This document shows, piece after piece, positions 1-7,633 of a stretch of DNA of 62,002 nt (positions within the stretch are counted from its first letter, which is position 1; each line of letters opens with the position of its first letter). Below the pieces are notes generated by a model. That model saw only the letters and a program-made list of their open reading frames with translations, was not told the origin of the DNA and made no database searches. The stretch is from Methylobacter psychrophilus (GTDB lineage Bacteria; Pseudomonadota; Gammaproteobacteria; Methylococcales; Methylomonadaceae): the NCBI RefSeq assembly GCF_025583945.1, contig NZ_JAOEGU010000023.1, forward strand, positions 1 through 62,002. Reading direction: 5' to 3'. The translations under genes and the position numbers were made by a program.

Positions 1-114
1 GGCATTAACAAACTGCCTGCAAATATCGGGTAAACCGATATGAACTCCAGGCAATTTTTTTAAGCTTGCCAAAATACGAGTCCACTCTTCATCACTTAAT
101 GTTATCCGCTTCAT
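1..114 (-). CDS. IS5-like transposase, N-terminal part, cut by window edge
   Basis: The minus strand reads MKRITLSDEEWTRILASL and continues for 38 residues to the window edge. The LSDEEW start followed by a GLPDICRQFVNA segment is typical of the N-terminal DNA-binding part of IS5-group transposases. The ATG at 112-114 is the only sensible start, since the upstream ATG at 117-119 runs into a stop after two codons. The IS lies directly next to the broken end of the sensor gene on its right, which suggests that this insertion truncated it. The IS family is inferred from a short stretch, so IS630- or IS4-type alternatives are not fully excluded. Confidence 0.55.
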   Translation of the reverse strand, partial: MKRITLSDEEWTRILASLKKLPGVHIGLPDICRQFVNA

Positions 115-136
115 TTCATTCAAAACGGCTTATTCT

Positions 137-166
137 ACCGGATTGGTGAAACGTCAACAGAACCTA
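137..166. repeat. Putative terminal end of the IS5-like element
   Basis: On the minus strand the sensor reading frame passes into AGGTTCTGTTGACG and stops at TGA. GGTTCTGTTGAC-type ends are common in IS5-group elements, and the sequence lies just upstream of the transposase start. The exact border and any target duplication cannot be set without the other end, which is outside the window. Confidence 0.4.
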
Positions 167-600
167 GAGAACAACCCCAACTTATCTTCTGTTAGTTTCC
201 TTTGTTGTATCTCGGCTTTTAGTTGAGCAGTGCTCGGTAAAGACAATAGTCGAGGGGTTGCCCAAAACATCAGCACAGCGGCGGCGACTGAAATAAAAGC
301 TGTCAAGGCTTTGATCCAACCATCCAGCCAGTATAAAGGTATCCAGATGGTGATTGCCGAGAATAAATGCGTAGTGCCGCAGGCGAGGATAAATCCGGCA
401 AACAGGATAAACATCCACGGATAGGGCAAATCTTTACGCTTCCGGATAAAATAGACAAGCGCCAAGGGAATGGAATAATAGGCGAGGGCGATTAGCAAAT
501 CCGAACTAACGTGCAGCCAGAGTAATACGGGACTCCATGACAGGCAATAGCCGTGGGGAATAAAGTCTTTGATGCTAAAAAGGTCAATGAGTGCTTGCAT
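154..600 (-). pseudogene. Ethylene-receptor-like sensor, truncated to its membrane domain
   Basis: 148 residues remain. Three predicted membrane helices carry the hallmarks of the ethylene-binding domain: SSDLLIALAYYSIP in the first helix (Asp34) and ACGTTH in the second (Cys74 and His78, the copper-ligand spacing of plant ETR1 and cyanobacterial receptors). The sequence then begins a cytoplasmic linker (LKAEIQQRKLTEDKL) that would normally lead to a PAS or histidine-kinase region. Instead it ends after GLFSRFC inside what looks like an IS end. The signalling output is therefore missing and the protein is probably non-functional unless the domain acts alone. Family assignment is strong; loss of function is inferred. 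Confidence 0.75.
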
Positions 601-772
601 TTTGTCTAGGATGAAGTGTGAGTTTTTTTGGTAATTTAAGATAGTGTAAAACTAAACTGACAGTCTAATTCTAAATAAATTGGCTGTAACAGGGTTTTTG
701 GGAGAGAGTTCGGTTAAGGTAATCGTAAAGCCATAAGGTACTGGTTTCCGTACATAAGGCGATTTCCTGAAA

Positions 773-1069
773 TTAATTTACCCATCTGATGGGCCGAATC
801 ATAATGTCCCATTTGGGCAAGATTGGGTTACGTTCCAGTCTGGCTTCAATCGCTAACATCGTTTTCTTAGACAGTGAAATTCGTTTTTGATAAATCGTCT
901 TGCTTAATTTGACTACTCGCTTTAAGCCCTTCCAAGTCATGCTTTTTGCCCATTTCAGCATGTTATCAACGGTTACCAACTTCGTACCATTCCAATGTTG
1001 CTCCAAAATACCCCAGCAGGGCTCAATTGGATTGTACTTGCTGTGGAAAGGCGGACAATTTATTCCCAT
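773..1069 (-). pseudogene. C-terminal remnant of an ISAzo13-family transposase
   Basis: The 98-residue frame carries PPFHSKYNPIEPCWGILE, HWNG and SMTWKGLKRVV, the conserved C-terminal block of ISAzo13-type transposases (a DDE enzyme; the Glu of NPIE is the last catalytic residue). The family's usual length is over 350 residues, so the catalytic Asp residues and the DNA-binding part are gone. The sequence upstream on the minus strand (above 1070) shows no continuation of the protein. Just beyond the stop, the sequence AAGGCGATTTCCTGAA may be the element's end, because a similar motif bounds a small element near 48.35 kb. Confidence 0.7.
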
Positions 1070-1432
1070 ACTTGTATGCTCACAGCATTTAGACCGAAAA
1101 ACAATACGTATAAATACCTAATAAGCACAAACTCAAAAAATAGGCCGCCTAAATATTCAGTCGCCAGTTAACTTTATAAATCGAAAAAACCGTTTAATAA
1201 TTTCCGATCACACAATGCTTGCTATTGAGTCGAGAAATTAATGTAATTGATAAGAATTGGCTCGCGGCTTTACGAGAGTAAGCGACCATTCAGGAGCTTG
1301 GCTCAGATGACTCCAGTTGGCCGTACTTATCCTGTCGGGTAGAAGCATAATATTTATTTTCGGGTATAAGGTATTGAACAAAAAGCCAGTTAAATTGTAT
1401 TCTGAGAGCAACCAGATAGTGAAGATACCGTC
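1070..1432. other. Gene-free stretch between IS remnant and HicA-like pseudogene
   Basis: AT-rich sequence with no recognisable gene. A 67-codon minus-strand frame at 1238-1441 has no family resemblance and crosses the HicA-like start. The upstream part of the ISAzo13 transposase is absent here. Confidence 0.5.
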
Positions 1433-1698
1433 ATGAGCCACCCTATAAATTTATTACGGGTCATATTTCAGGACCCTATCAGCGGTAACATCCATTGGCG
1501 TGAAGTGGAATCTTTGCTTCATCGCTTGGGGCCAGTGTCGAACCCAATTATGGAGGCCGTTTTCGTGTCATTCTGAATGAGGTTGAAGGTATTTTGCATC
1601 ATCCGCATCACGGTAGTGTTTGCAATAAGCAAGACATTAAGCATCTGCGTGAATATCTGATGCAGGCTGGTATCAGTCCTTCACTTTACGACGTGTAA
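1433..1698 (+). pseudogene. HicA-like toxin, single-base frameshift
   Basis: The first frame reads MSHPINLLRVIFQDPISGN then IHWREVESLLHRLG, and the second frame continues YGGRFRVILNEVEGILHHPH and ends KHLREYLMQAGISPSLYDV. Together they form one HicA-family mRNA interferase of about 88 residues, with the HHPHHGS region holding the expected catalytic His. The two frames are joined if one G is added to the four-G run at 1528-1531, which restores LGASVEPNYGG. This is a one-base deletion in a homopolymer, so it could be real inactivation or a sequencing error. No HicB antitoxin is visible next to it; IS remnants lie on the upstream side. Confidence 0.7.
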
Positions 1699-1745
1699 AC
1701 AGACAAATAGCACTCTGAACCCGTGTCCATTTTAGGGTAAATTTT

Positions 1746-2933
1746 TTAGCCAGGCTCAAAATCAAGCAAGCACAGTTGTTTGGCTTTATGTAACCGTCCG
1801 CTTAACAACGCCTGTTTAAGGGCTTCAATACGCAGCATATAAACTTCAGTTTGTTCACCAAAAGCTTGCCGCAAATGGTGACGTTCCAGTCTCGACAAAT
1901 GACCATCAAAAGCGGCAGATACACTGAGTAAATCAAGAATAAAATAACGTTCCCGCAGGCTGACTTCATTGAGTAAGGTTAAAAAATCTGCCCAGTTATC
2001 ATATTCACAACGCTCATCTGTTTCGAAGTTTTTGCACAGCTCAATTAGTAAAACCAACATATTAGGATGATGATTTTGTGATAAGACCATCATGGTGGCG
2101 ACAGCGCGAATAGTGCCTTCTTTGGCTTTAGCCGATAACTGGGAAATAAATTCGGGCTGCATTATTTCATCGGTAATATGCCGCGCCAAACGATTGCCAA
2201 ATAATCGTAACCGGGCTTCTCTGGCGACTTTATACATGACGACCGCATCCCAAATACCGGTGACAGGTATCGCAACCCAGGCAAAACCTAAACGTGAACC
2301 GCCTTTGCCAAAAACACGTACGCAAACAAATTTAATGAACAGGCTACTTAACAGCACTTTTGCTTTGTATAACAGGCCTATAAACAATAAACCGGATTTC
2401 GGTACGTGTTTAAGCGGATCAATACCAAGGTAGTGAATAACGGGATCAGGGACTTCCAAAGCGGCTCTGGCCAACATATTAGGCACAGTATAAGCATCGG
2501 TTAAAAACGGATCGTCATGCAAATCATGATGTCCCGTCAAGCAGGCAAGCTGGTGTACGGTTCTAAGTCCCAACCAAAATAATACCGTCATTTCAAGTGC
2601 CAACATGGCGCTGATCACGAGCAGATAACCAGTGTAGTAAAGAAAGTCATCCAGGCGTCCCGCATATTTCCATTCAAACCACACACTAACTATCGTCGTT
2701 AAAGCGCCAATACTAAAAGCAATGAAAGCAGCCAAACGAGTAATATTATTGGCCGCTGAACACAGACTATCATCCGATGGCAAATCATCAATTGCTACCA
2801 ATGTCTCTACGTTGGTACTACCGGCTTTTTTAGCCAGATATTGATAATACTTAACTCCCCTGTCTTCTAAAAAACCGGCAGGGTTTTTGCGCTGAAAATT
2901 CGATTTTTTGGTAGTTAAAGTACTTTGTGACAT
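1746..2933 (-). CDS. Conserved membrane protein, possibly LBF_2804-like
   Basis: 395 residues. A hydrophilic N-terminus (about 1-65) is followed by two strong membrane helices (about 66-86 and 100-125), then an amphipathic middle with a conserved-looking block (KAKVLLSSLFIKFVCVRVFG and VAIPVTGIWDAVVMYKVARE) that may contain one or two more membrane segments. The C-terminal 130 residues are helical and acidic and recall a TerB-like fold. I associate the middle block with the uncharacterised LBF_2804 group, but only tentatively. A second membrane protein lies 22 bp downstream of its start on the same strand (its upstream neighbour in transcription), so the two may be cotranscribed. No function can be assigned. 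Confidence 0.65.
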   Translation of the reverse strand: MSQSTLTTKKSNFQRKNPAGFLEDRGVKYYQYLAKKAGSTNVETLVAIDDLPSDDSLCSAANNITRLAAFIAFSIGALTTIVSVWFEWKYAGRLDDFLYYTGYLLVISAMLALEMTVLFWLGLRTVHQLACLTGHHDLHDDPFLTDAYTVPNMLARAALEVPDPVIHYLGIDPLKHVPKSGLLFIGLLYKAKVLLSSLFIKFVCVRVFGKGGSRLGFAWVAIPVTGIWDAVVMYKVAREARLRLFGNRLARHITDEIMQPEFISQLSAKAKEGTIRAVATMMVLSQNHHPNMLVLLIELCKNFETDERCEYDNWADFLTLLNEVSLRERYFILDLLSVSAAFDGHLSRLERHHLRQAFGEQTEVYMLRIEALKQALLSGRLHKAKQLCLLDFEPG

Positions 2934-2955
2934 AAGGATTGTTGAGTTAATAACG

Positions 2956-3444
2956 CTACTGATGTAGTGCTTGAATCATGTGAGGCACTAAAATTGTAAT
3001 TAAGAGCAAGGACATTACAGGACGAAGTAAATTGACTGTTTTCATATTGTGATCTTTAATCGCACTAACTGCATGGTTTGCTGCAGAGAAAGTGAAGAAC
3101 ATCAACATAACCGTAACTATCGTTGAATCAGCATATCTCCCCCAATCCAATACATAGACGAGAACGGCCGTAATAGCCGTAGCGGCATTATTTAGTCGCG
3201 ATTGAATTTGATAGGCTTTGTTGGGTATATAGCCAATCTTTTCCGAGGCGGCATCTCCAAATAACAAACCCTCCAAAGCTACTGTCCCTGACATTAATAA
3301 AACAATGAATGGACCCATGATGTGGAATCGTGAAATTGGATCGTTACCAAAAAAGTAAGCAAAAAATATAATGAAGCTTATTCCTAAAGGCCGGATCCAT
3401 TCCATCATTGAGACTAATTTCTTGTTATCAAATTTTGGCATCAT
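2956..3444 (-). CDS. Hypothetical membrane protein with about five helices
   Basis: 162 residues, mostly hydrophobic. Segments at about 17-35, 41-62, 87-102, 107-128 and 139-158 are long enough to cross the membrane. A loop between the second and third (GDAASEKIGYIPNKAYQIQS) is the main polar part. I do not recognise the family. It is encoded just before the 395-residue membrane protein on the same strand with a 22 bp gap, which suggests cotranscription and possibly a joint role in the inner membrane. A start at the second Met is equally possible. Confidence 0.6.
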   Translation of the reverse strand: MMPKFDNKKLVSMMEWIRPLGISFIIFFAYFFGNDPISRFHIMGPFIVLLMSGTVALEGLLFGDAASEKIGYIPNKAYQIQSRLNNAATAITAVLVYVLDWGRYADSTIVTVMLMFFTFSAANHAVSAIKDHNMKTVNLLRPVMSLLLITILVPHMIQALHQ

Positions 3445-3601
3445 TCATTATCTGTGTGGATTCTAAAAATTCCGGCCGGAAATATAGTATACCAATCACT
3501 GGCTACGTCATGTATGAATGCTTTTGTTGAGGGTTGTCTGATGCCTGTCGATACAGACAAGTAATATCTTACTCATAATTAAAGATCATACGAGGTATTG
3601 C

Positions 3602-3623
3602 AAAGCCACCATACGGTGGCTTT
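3602..3623 (-). terminator. Hairpin downstream of the OmpA-like gene
   Basis: AAAGCCACC (3602-3610) pairs with GGTGGCTTT (3615-3623) over a four-base loop, about 20 bp past the stop of the minus-strand lipoprotein gene. The T-rich tail lies on the plus side, so termination may be weak or bidirectional. Confidence 0.5.
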
Positions 3624-3645
3624 ATTTCATATCTGAGGATGGTTA

Positions 3646-4182
3646 TTAATTACCTGGTCCCACTAAAGTGATCTCAATACGGCGATTCTGCGCTCTGCCA
3701 TCAGCCGTGTCATTACTGGCAACCGGGTTGTTTTCACCAAAGCCTTGGGCTGAGATAATAGTAGGATCGACGCCTTTCTTGAGCAAATAATCAACCACTT
3801 CATCAGCACGTTTGGATGACAAATCGAGATTTGAGACGATACCCTGACGTTTAAGGTGGCTTCCGATTGGGATATTGTCGGTATATCCGGCAATCACAAC
3901 CTTGGTTTGATGCAAAGCCGATAAGGTGGGCACCAACTTGACAAGAACTGACTGGGCAAAGGCACTTAGTTTATATCCCCCTTCCGGAAACAGAAGATTA
4001 TCCAATAGTGTAACTTTAAGTTCTCCCTCAAGCAGAACAATCTTTGCCTGATCAGCGCTAAAAGCCCCTTCCAATTGATCGTATTGCTGTTGCAAGGCGT
4101 TATAACTGCTTGTTGTCGTAACACATGCGGTTAATAAAACCAGCACGAGCAATCCCAAGAATTTTGTAATTATCTTGTTCAT
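3646..4182 (-). CDS. OmpA-family outer-membrane lipoprotein
   Basis: A lipoprotein signal (LLVLVLLTAC) is followed by a short coiled-coil (NALQQQYDQLEGAFSADQAK) and a C-terminal OmpA/MotB peptidoglycan-binding domain with AGYTDN, LSSKRADEV and NDTADGRAQNRRIEI, which include the Asp and Arg that contact diaminopimelate. The protein would tie the outer membrane to peptidoglycan. An in-frame ATG lies 15 bp upstream (4197), but GGGAG seven to twelve bases before the ATG at 4182 is a good ribosome site that overlaps that longer start, so I chose 4182. A hairpin follows the stop. Thr follows the lipidated Cys region with no Asp at +2, consistent with outer-membrane sorting. Confidence 0.85.
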   Translation of the reverse strand: MNKIITKFLGLLVLVLLTACVTTTSSYNALQQQYDQLEGAFSADQAKIVLLEGELKVTLLDNLLFPEGGYKLSAFAQSVLVKLVPTLSALHQTKVVIAGYTDNIPIGSHLKRQGIVSNLDLSSKRADEVVDYLLKKGVDPTIISAQGFGENNPVASNDTADGRAQNRRIEITLVGPGN

Positions 4183-4197
4183 TTTTTTGTCTCCCAT

Positions 4198-4689
4198 AGT
4201 GTTTTGGATAAAACTGTGCGATGTTTAGCGATAGACATAGATAGTTAAAAAAGCTAGTCAACCGAGAATATTAAGGATTCTTTATCAACTTGGCTATGGC
4301 TTTCAATGCTTAACCAAGCAGGCAAGATTAACAGTAAAGTCCAATCGATTGCAATGTCATAGTTTCAGTCACTATCGACCGGAATATCCTTCCTCAAATC
4401 TGCAAGTGTTAATGGCCTACACCAGGCCACTCATCCTGATCCGAACGAGTGACTTGAGATTAATCAAAAACGATCATACTGAGTAAATTAATGGATAGTT
4501 AATCGATAACGACAAGGGAGAGGAGGAAGCAATTTTTACCCTCCATTGAGTAATGAGGTCTGAGATTCCAACACCATCAGCCTTAAAGCGGTTCAACTCA
4601 TCAACGTTATCACGATTCAACGCAGGTAAAATGGTTTCTGGTAGAAGATCAAAGTTCACAATACATACTCTTTGATCCGTAATGAAAAG
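4198..4689. other. Gene-free stretch
   Basis: The first part must carry the promoter of the OmpA-like gene. The rest has no recognisable gene; a 61-codon minus-strand frame at 4474-4659 resembles nothing I know. Confidence 0.4.
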
Positions 4690-5245
4690 CCTGGCACGGT
4701 CGCTCGGTACGACACGGAATATGAACGTAATGGTGTGAGTAATGTTTTTATGTTTTTTGAACAGTTATAGGGTAAATGGTTTGTTGAGGTGACCGATCAA
4801 AGAACGACTATTGATTGGGCACATCAAATTCGTAACCTGGTTGATATCCATTACCCTCAGGCTAAACGTATTACCCTGGTTATGGATAATCTGAATACCC
4901 ATACTGGAGCCTCTTTTTATATAAGGCATTTGAGCCAAAAGAAGCGAGAAGAATTCTTGAAAAACTGGAAATACACTACACGCCCAAGCATGGTAGCTGG
5001 TTAAATATGGCTGAAATAGAATTAAGCATCCTGTCGCGGCAATGTCTGGATCGCCGTATTCCAGACCAAGAAACTTTAAAACAGAAATTTCCGCGTGGCA
5101 AGAAAAAATAAATGCTATTGCTCGGCCTTATATCTTGATTCTGATCCCTCAAAAGACCAGAATCTCCGATTGGTCATCGGGAGAATGGCGATTTACCACT
5201 GAAGATGCACGGATAAAACTGAAGAAACTTTATCCGATATTATAA
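4690..5245 (+). pseudogene. Degraded IS630-family transposase
   Basis: Three frames together give the C-terminal two thirds of an IS630 transposase: PGTVARYDTEYERNG, then VTDQRTTIDWAHQIRNLV and LVMDNLNTHTGAS (second catalytic Asp), then EIHYTPKHGSWLNMAEIE (catalytic Glu) and finally WRFTTEDARIKLKKLYP. A TAG at 4768-4770 and two frameshifts, near 4925 and near 5090, break the gene. A segment before WRFTT looks longer than in typical family members. The N-terminal helix-turn-helix part is missing. Directly downstream lies a complete copy of the 115 bp palindromic repeat. Confidence 0.8.
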
Positions 5246-5258
5246 GATTGACTGAGTA

Positions 5259-5373
5259 CTATAGACTTTTAGAAATTAAACTTCGATAACATGATGATTT
5301 AGTTCACACGGATAACATCCCTTAAAGGGATGGTATCCGATAGCATAGAAATTATTTATCTGAAAATCTATAG
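5259..5373 (+). repeat. 115 bp palindromic repeat, copy A
   Basis: The element starts CTATAGACTTTTAGAAATTA and ends TTTATCTGAAAATCTATAG, which are imperfect inverted copies of each other. The centre (5309-5339) is a 31 bp palindrome with one mismatched pair, of the form CGGATA.CATCCCTT and its complement. The same plan recurs at 30321-30435 (same length, reversed), 41250-41365, and in broken form at 48306-48712; weaker relatives are at 20286 and 32817. No coding capacity. Confidence 0.8.
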
Positions 5374-5438
5374 GATGTATTTTAAGACTAGTCCATTTTT
5401 ATAAGTGCATCAGGATTGTATCAAATGGAAGGGGATTG

Positions 5439-5550
5439 AATTTCAGGCATAAAAAAAGGACTGGGCTAAAAGCCTAAGTCCTTGTTTTTTATGGTGCCTC
5501 GGGCCGGAATCGAACCGGCATGACCTTACAGTCGAGGGATTTTAAGTCCC
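5439..5550. repeat. attL: 112 bp direct repeat with tRNA-Leu 3' part and terminator
   Basis: Identical over 112 bp to 15559-15670. It contains the 3' part of tRNA-Leu(UAA) on the minus strand (5492 to 5550, up to the anticodon-stem sequence) and the tRNA's terminator hairpin (5451-5483). It is followed by unrelated sequence, so it is the displaced fragment left by integration and not a functional tRNA. Confidence 0.9.
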
Positions 5551-5679
5551 CCGACACGCGATTTTTCTAGCCTGCGTACTATCTGGCTTTATGCCATGAA
5601 AGCATTGTCATTGCTGTATTTGTCACATTACTTGACATTACTCAAGTATTCTATAATATGCCTAAAACACCGTTTAAAA

Positions 5680-5781
5680 GTTACCCCGGAGTTACCCCGG
5701 ATTTTAGACTTTTTTACAAAAAAATCCCTAAGTCGTATTTGTATAAGTTCCCCGACTGAATAACAGAATTGCCGGGGTAAC
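5680..5781. promoter_or_regulatory. Candidate integrase arm sites, left end
   Basis: GTTACCCCGG occurs at 5680-5689 and 5691-5700 as a direct pair with an 11 bp period, and again inverted at 5772-5781 just before the integrase start. The same pair appears near the right end (15537-15557). Matching subterminal repeats at both ends are expected of arm-type sites for tyrosine integrases. The inverted copy may also let the integrase repress its own gene. Confidence 0.6.
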
Positions 5782-5796
5782 TTTGGAGTATTTAAC

Positions 5797-7011
5797 ATGG
5801 CCGAAAAATTTAATTTCACACAACAAAGAATCGAAAAATTACCCATGCCTGAAAAGGACAGGAAAGATTATTACGATACCGATAATAAAAAATTAATCTG
5901 CCGGGTTAGCGCCAGTGGCAATAAAACATTTTGCGTATTAAAACGCACCTCGGATGGTAAGCTTCAACGGGTTACTTTGGGGAAATGTTCCGAGGTGACA
6001 GTTAAAGAAGCGAGGGATAAAGCAACAGCGGCATTATCTGATTTAGACAATGGCATTAATCCCGCTGAAAAAAAACGTATCGAGAAAATAAAAAAGATTA
6101 CCTTGTCTGAATTGATGGCCCAATACATCGACCAAAAGGGCTCAAAATTAAGCGCCGGTACAGCAAACGATTATCGAAAAAAACTAGGTGAGGGTTTTTC
6201 TGGTTGGTTGGATAAGCCGGTTAATTCAATTACTCGTGAAATGGTGGCCAAGCGACACAAGGCACTACCGGGCAATAGCACCTCCAAAGATAACAAGATG
6301 CGAATATTACGACTTTTAATGAACTCAGCATTGGCATTAAAAATCATCGAAGAAAACCCTTGTGATGTTCTTAAAAAATCAGAGCTGGATTTATGGAGCA
6401 AGCCCACACGCAAAAGTCGTATTATCCCTGCCGATAGTTTAAAAGATTGGTATAGTGCCGTTTTGCAACTCACTAACTCCAAAGCAAAAACCTATTTGTT
6501 GCTATTGCTTCATACCGGGTTAAGAGCCAATGAAGCCTTACATCTGGAGTGGAAAAACGTAGACTTTAAAAATGATACTGTTACGGTGATGGACACTAAA
6601 AACCACAGTAACTTTACCACCTACATTCCCACGCAATTAAAGCCCTATTTGCGCAGTCTTCAAGAATTGACTGGTAACAATAGCTTTGTTTTTCCCGGCG
6701 ACAATCAAGAAGGAACAATGGCAATACCCCGGTGGCCATTAGATCAGGTTACGCTAAAAACCGGTATTGAGTTTAGTAGCCATGATTTACGGCGCACCTT
6801 TGCCACCATTGCCGAAGCATCCCTATTGCCTGAAACAATCATTAAGCGTTTGCTGAATCACACCACGGATAACTGTGTAACTGGCGGTTATATCCGTACT
6901 GAATCAAATACCCTGAAACAGGCCATTGATCGTATTGCCGGGTTTATTCAAGAACACGTTACCCCTGATATTGAGAACATTGTCAGTATCAATAAATCAA
7001 TTACCAATTAA
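5797..7011 (+). CDS. Tyrosine integrase (phage P4-like)
   Basis: 404 residues, full length for the family. The N-terminal arm-binding domain (about 20-95, CRVSASGNKTF ... RVTLGKCSEVTVKEARDKA) is of the DUF4102 type, a SAM-like core-binding domain follows (about 105-190), and the catalytic domain has the first Arg in HTGLRANEALHLEW, HDLRRTFATI (His-x-x-Arg) and the nucleophile Tyr in GGYIRTES. It should cut and rejoin the tRNA-Leu attachment site. GGAG precedes the ATG at a good distance. The 3' end of the gene (after ENIVSINKSITN) is part of a 50 bp sequence repeated after the first toxin-antitoxin module. Confidence 0.93.
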   Translation: MAEKFNFTQQRIEKLPMPEKDRKDYYDTDNKKLICRVSASGNKTFCVLKRTSDGKLQRVTLGKCSEVTVKEARDKATAALSDLDNGINPAEKKRIEKIKKITLSELMAQYIDQKGSKLSAGTANDYRKKLGEGFSGWLDKPVNSITREMVAKRHKALPGNSTSKDNKMRILRLLMNSALALKIIEENPCDVLKKSELDLWSKPTRKSRIIPADSLKDWYSAVLQLTNSKAKTYLLLLLHTGLRANEALHLEWKNVDFKNDTVTVMDTKNHSNFTTYIPTQLKPYLRSLQELTGNNSFVFPGDNQEGTMAIPRWPLDQVTLKTGIEFSSHDLRRTFATIAEASLLPETIIKRLLNHTTDNCVTGGYIRTESNTLKQAIDRIAGFIQEHVTPDIENIVSINKSITN

Positions 7012-7020
7012 GGAGCAACC
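6971..7020 (+). repeat. 50 bp repeat before DUF433 gene (copy 1)
   Basis: TTGAGAACATTGTCAGTATC and the following 30 bp recur at 7583-7633 with only about four differences. The repeat includes the last codons of the integrase and the AAGGAG ribosome site. It brackets the DUF433/DUF5615 pair as a 612 bp unit. Confidence 0.8.
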
Positions 7021-7251
7021 ATGAATATTGACTATCACACCATTATTACCATTGAACCCGGCAAACGTAGCGGAAAACCCTGTATTAGAGGTTTGCGCAT
7101 TACCGTTGATGATATTCTTGATTGTTTTGCCGCTGGCATGACTGAACAAGAGGTTTTAGAAGATTACGATTATTTAACTCAAGATGATATTAGGGCGTGT
7201 TTTTCTTATGCAGCCGATAGAGAGCGTCACACCCGAGTTATTACCGGATGA
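7021..7251 (+). CDS. DUF433 antitoxin-like protein
   Basis: 76 residues with the DUF433 pattern: KRSGKPCIRGLRITVDDILD then FAAGMTEQEVLEDYDYLTQD and a final helix DIRACFSYAADRE. DUF433 proteins carry a small helix-turn-helix and are found as likely antitoxins upstream of DUF5615 PIN-like proteins, as here. The next gene overlaps by four bases (ATGA), which indicates translational coupling. AAGGAG lies just before the ATG. It probably represses its own promoter, but no operator was identified. Confidence 0.85.
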   Translation: MNIDYHTIITIEPGKRSGKPCIRGLRITVDDILDCFAAGMTEQEVLEDYDYLTQDDIRACFSYAADRERHTRVITG

Positions 7252-7580
7252 AATTATTATTTGATGAAAATCTATCGCCTAAAATGGTGATGGTTTTGGC
7301 TGATGTTTTTCCTGATTCCGCTCATGTTGACCGAATTGGATTAGGCGGTGGTTCCGATGATGACGTGTGGCGTTATGCCAAAGAAAACGGCTTTATGATC
7401 GTGAGTAAAGATTCTGACTTTTATGAAAAAAGCATTTTATACGGACACCCACCCAAAGTAATTTTAATAAAACGCGGCAACTGTACTAACCGACAAATTC
7501 AACTGATACTGAGAAATAAAGTTGAACTGATAACAGAGTTTTATCAAAACGATGATGTTTCATTTGTTCGTATCACTTAA
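7248..7580 (+). CDS. DUF5615 PIN-like toxin candidate
   Basis: 110 residues of the DUF5615 family. MKLLFDENLSPKMV holds the first acidic residues of a PIN-like active site, DDDVWRYAKENGFMIVSKDSDF gives the second cluster, and KVILIKRGNC the following strand. Members are presumed ribonucleases paired with DUF433 partners. The gene overlaps its antitoxin by four bases and is complete, so this module looks functional, unlike the frameshifted RelE next door. Confidence 0.85.
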   Translation: MKLLFDENLSPKMVMVLADVFPDSAHVDRIGLGGGSDDDVWRYAKENGFMIVSKDSDFYEKSILYGHPPKVILIKRGNCTNRQIQLILRNKVELITEFYQNDDVSFVRIT

Positions 7581-7582
7581 AA

Positions 7583-7633
7583 TTGAAAACATTGTCAGTA
7601 TCAATAAATCAATTACCCATTAAGGAGTAACTA
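7583..7633 (+). repeat. 50 bp repeat before Phd-like gene (copy 2)
   Basis: Second copy of the sequence at 6971-7020, ending in AAGGAGTAACTA before the ATG of the Phd-like antitoxin. It no longer lies in a coding frame of the integrase. Confidence 0.8.

Noticed and set aside
4474-4659. 61-codon minus-strand frame
   Set aside because: No recognisable family, weak start context, and it lies in a decayed IS zone.
5492-5550. Second tRNA-Leu gene in the left repeat
   Set aside because: Only the 3' part up to the anticodon stem is present; the following bases do not form the D arm or the 5' acceptor strand.
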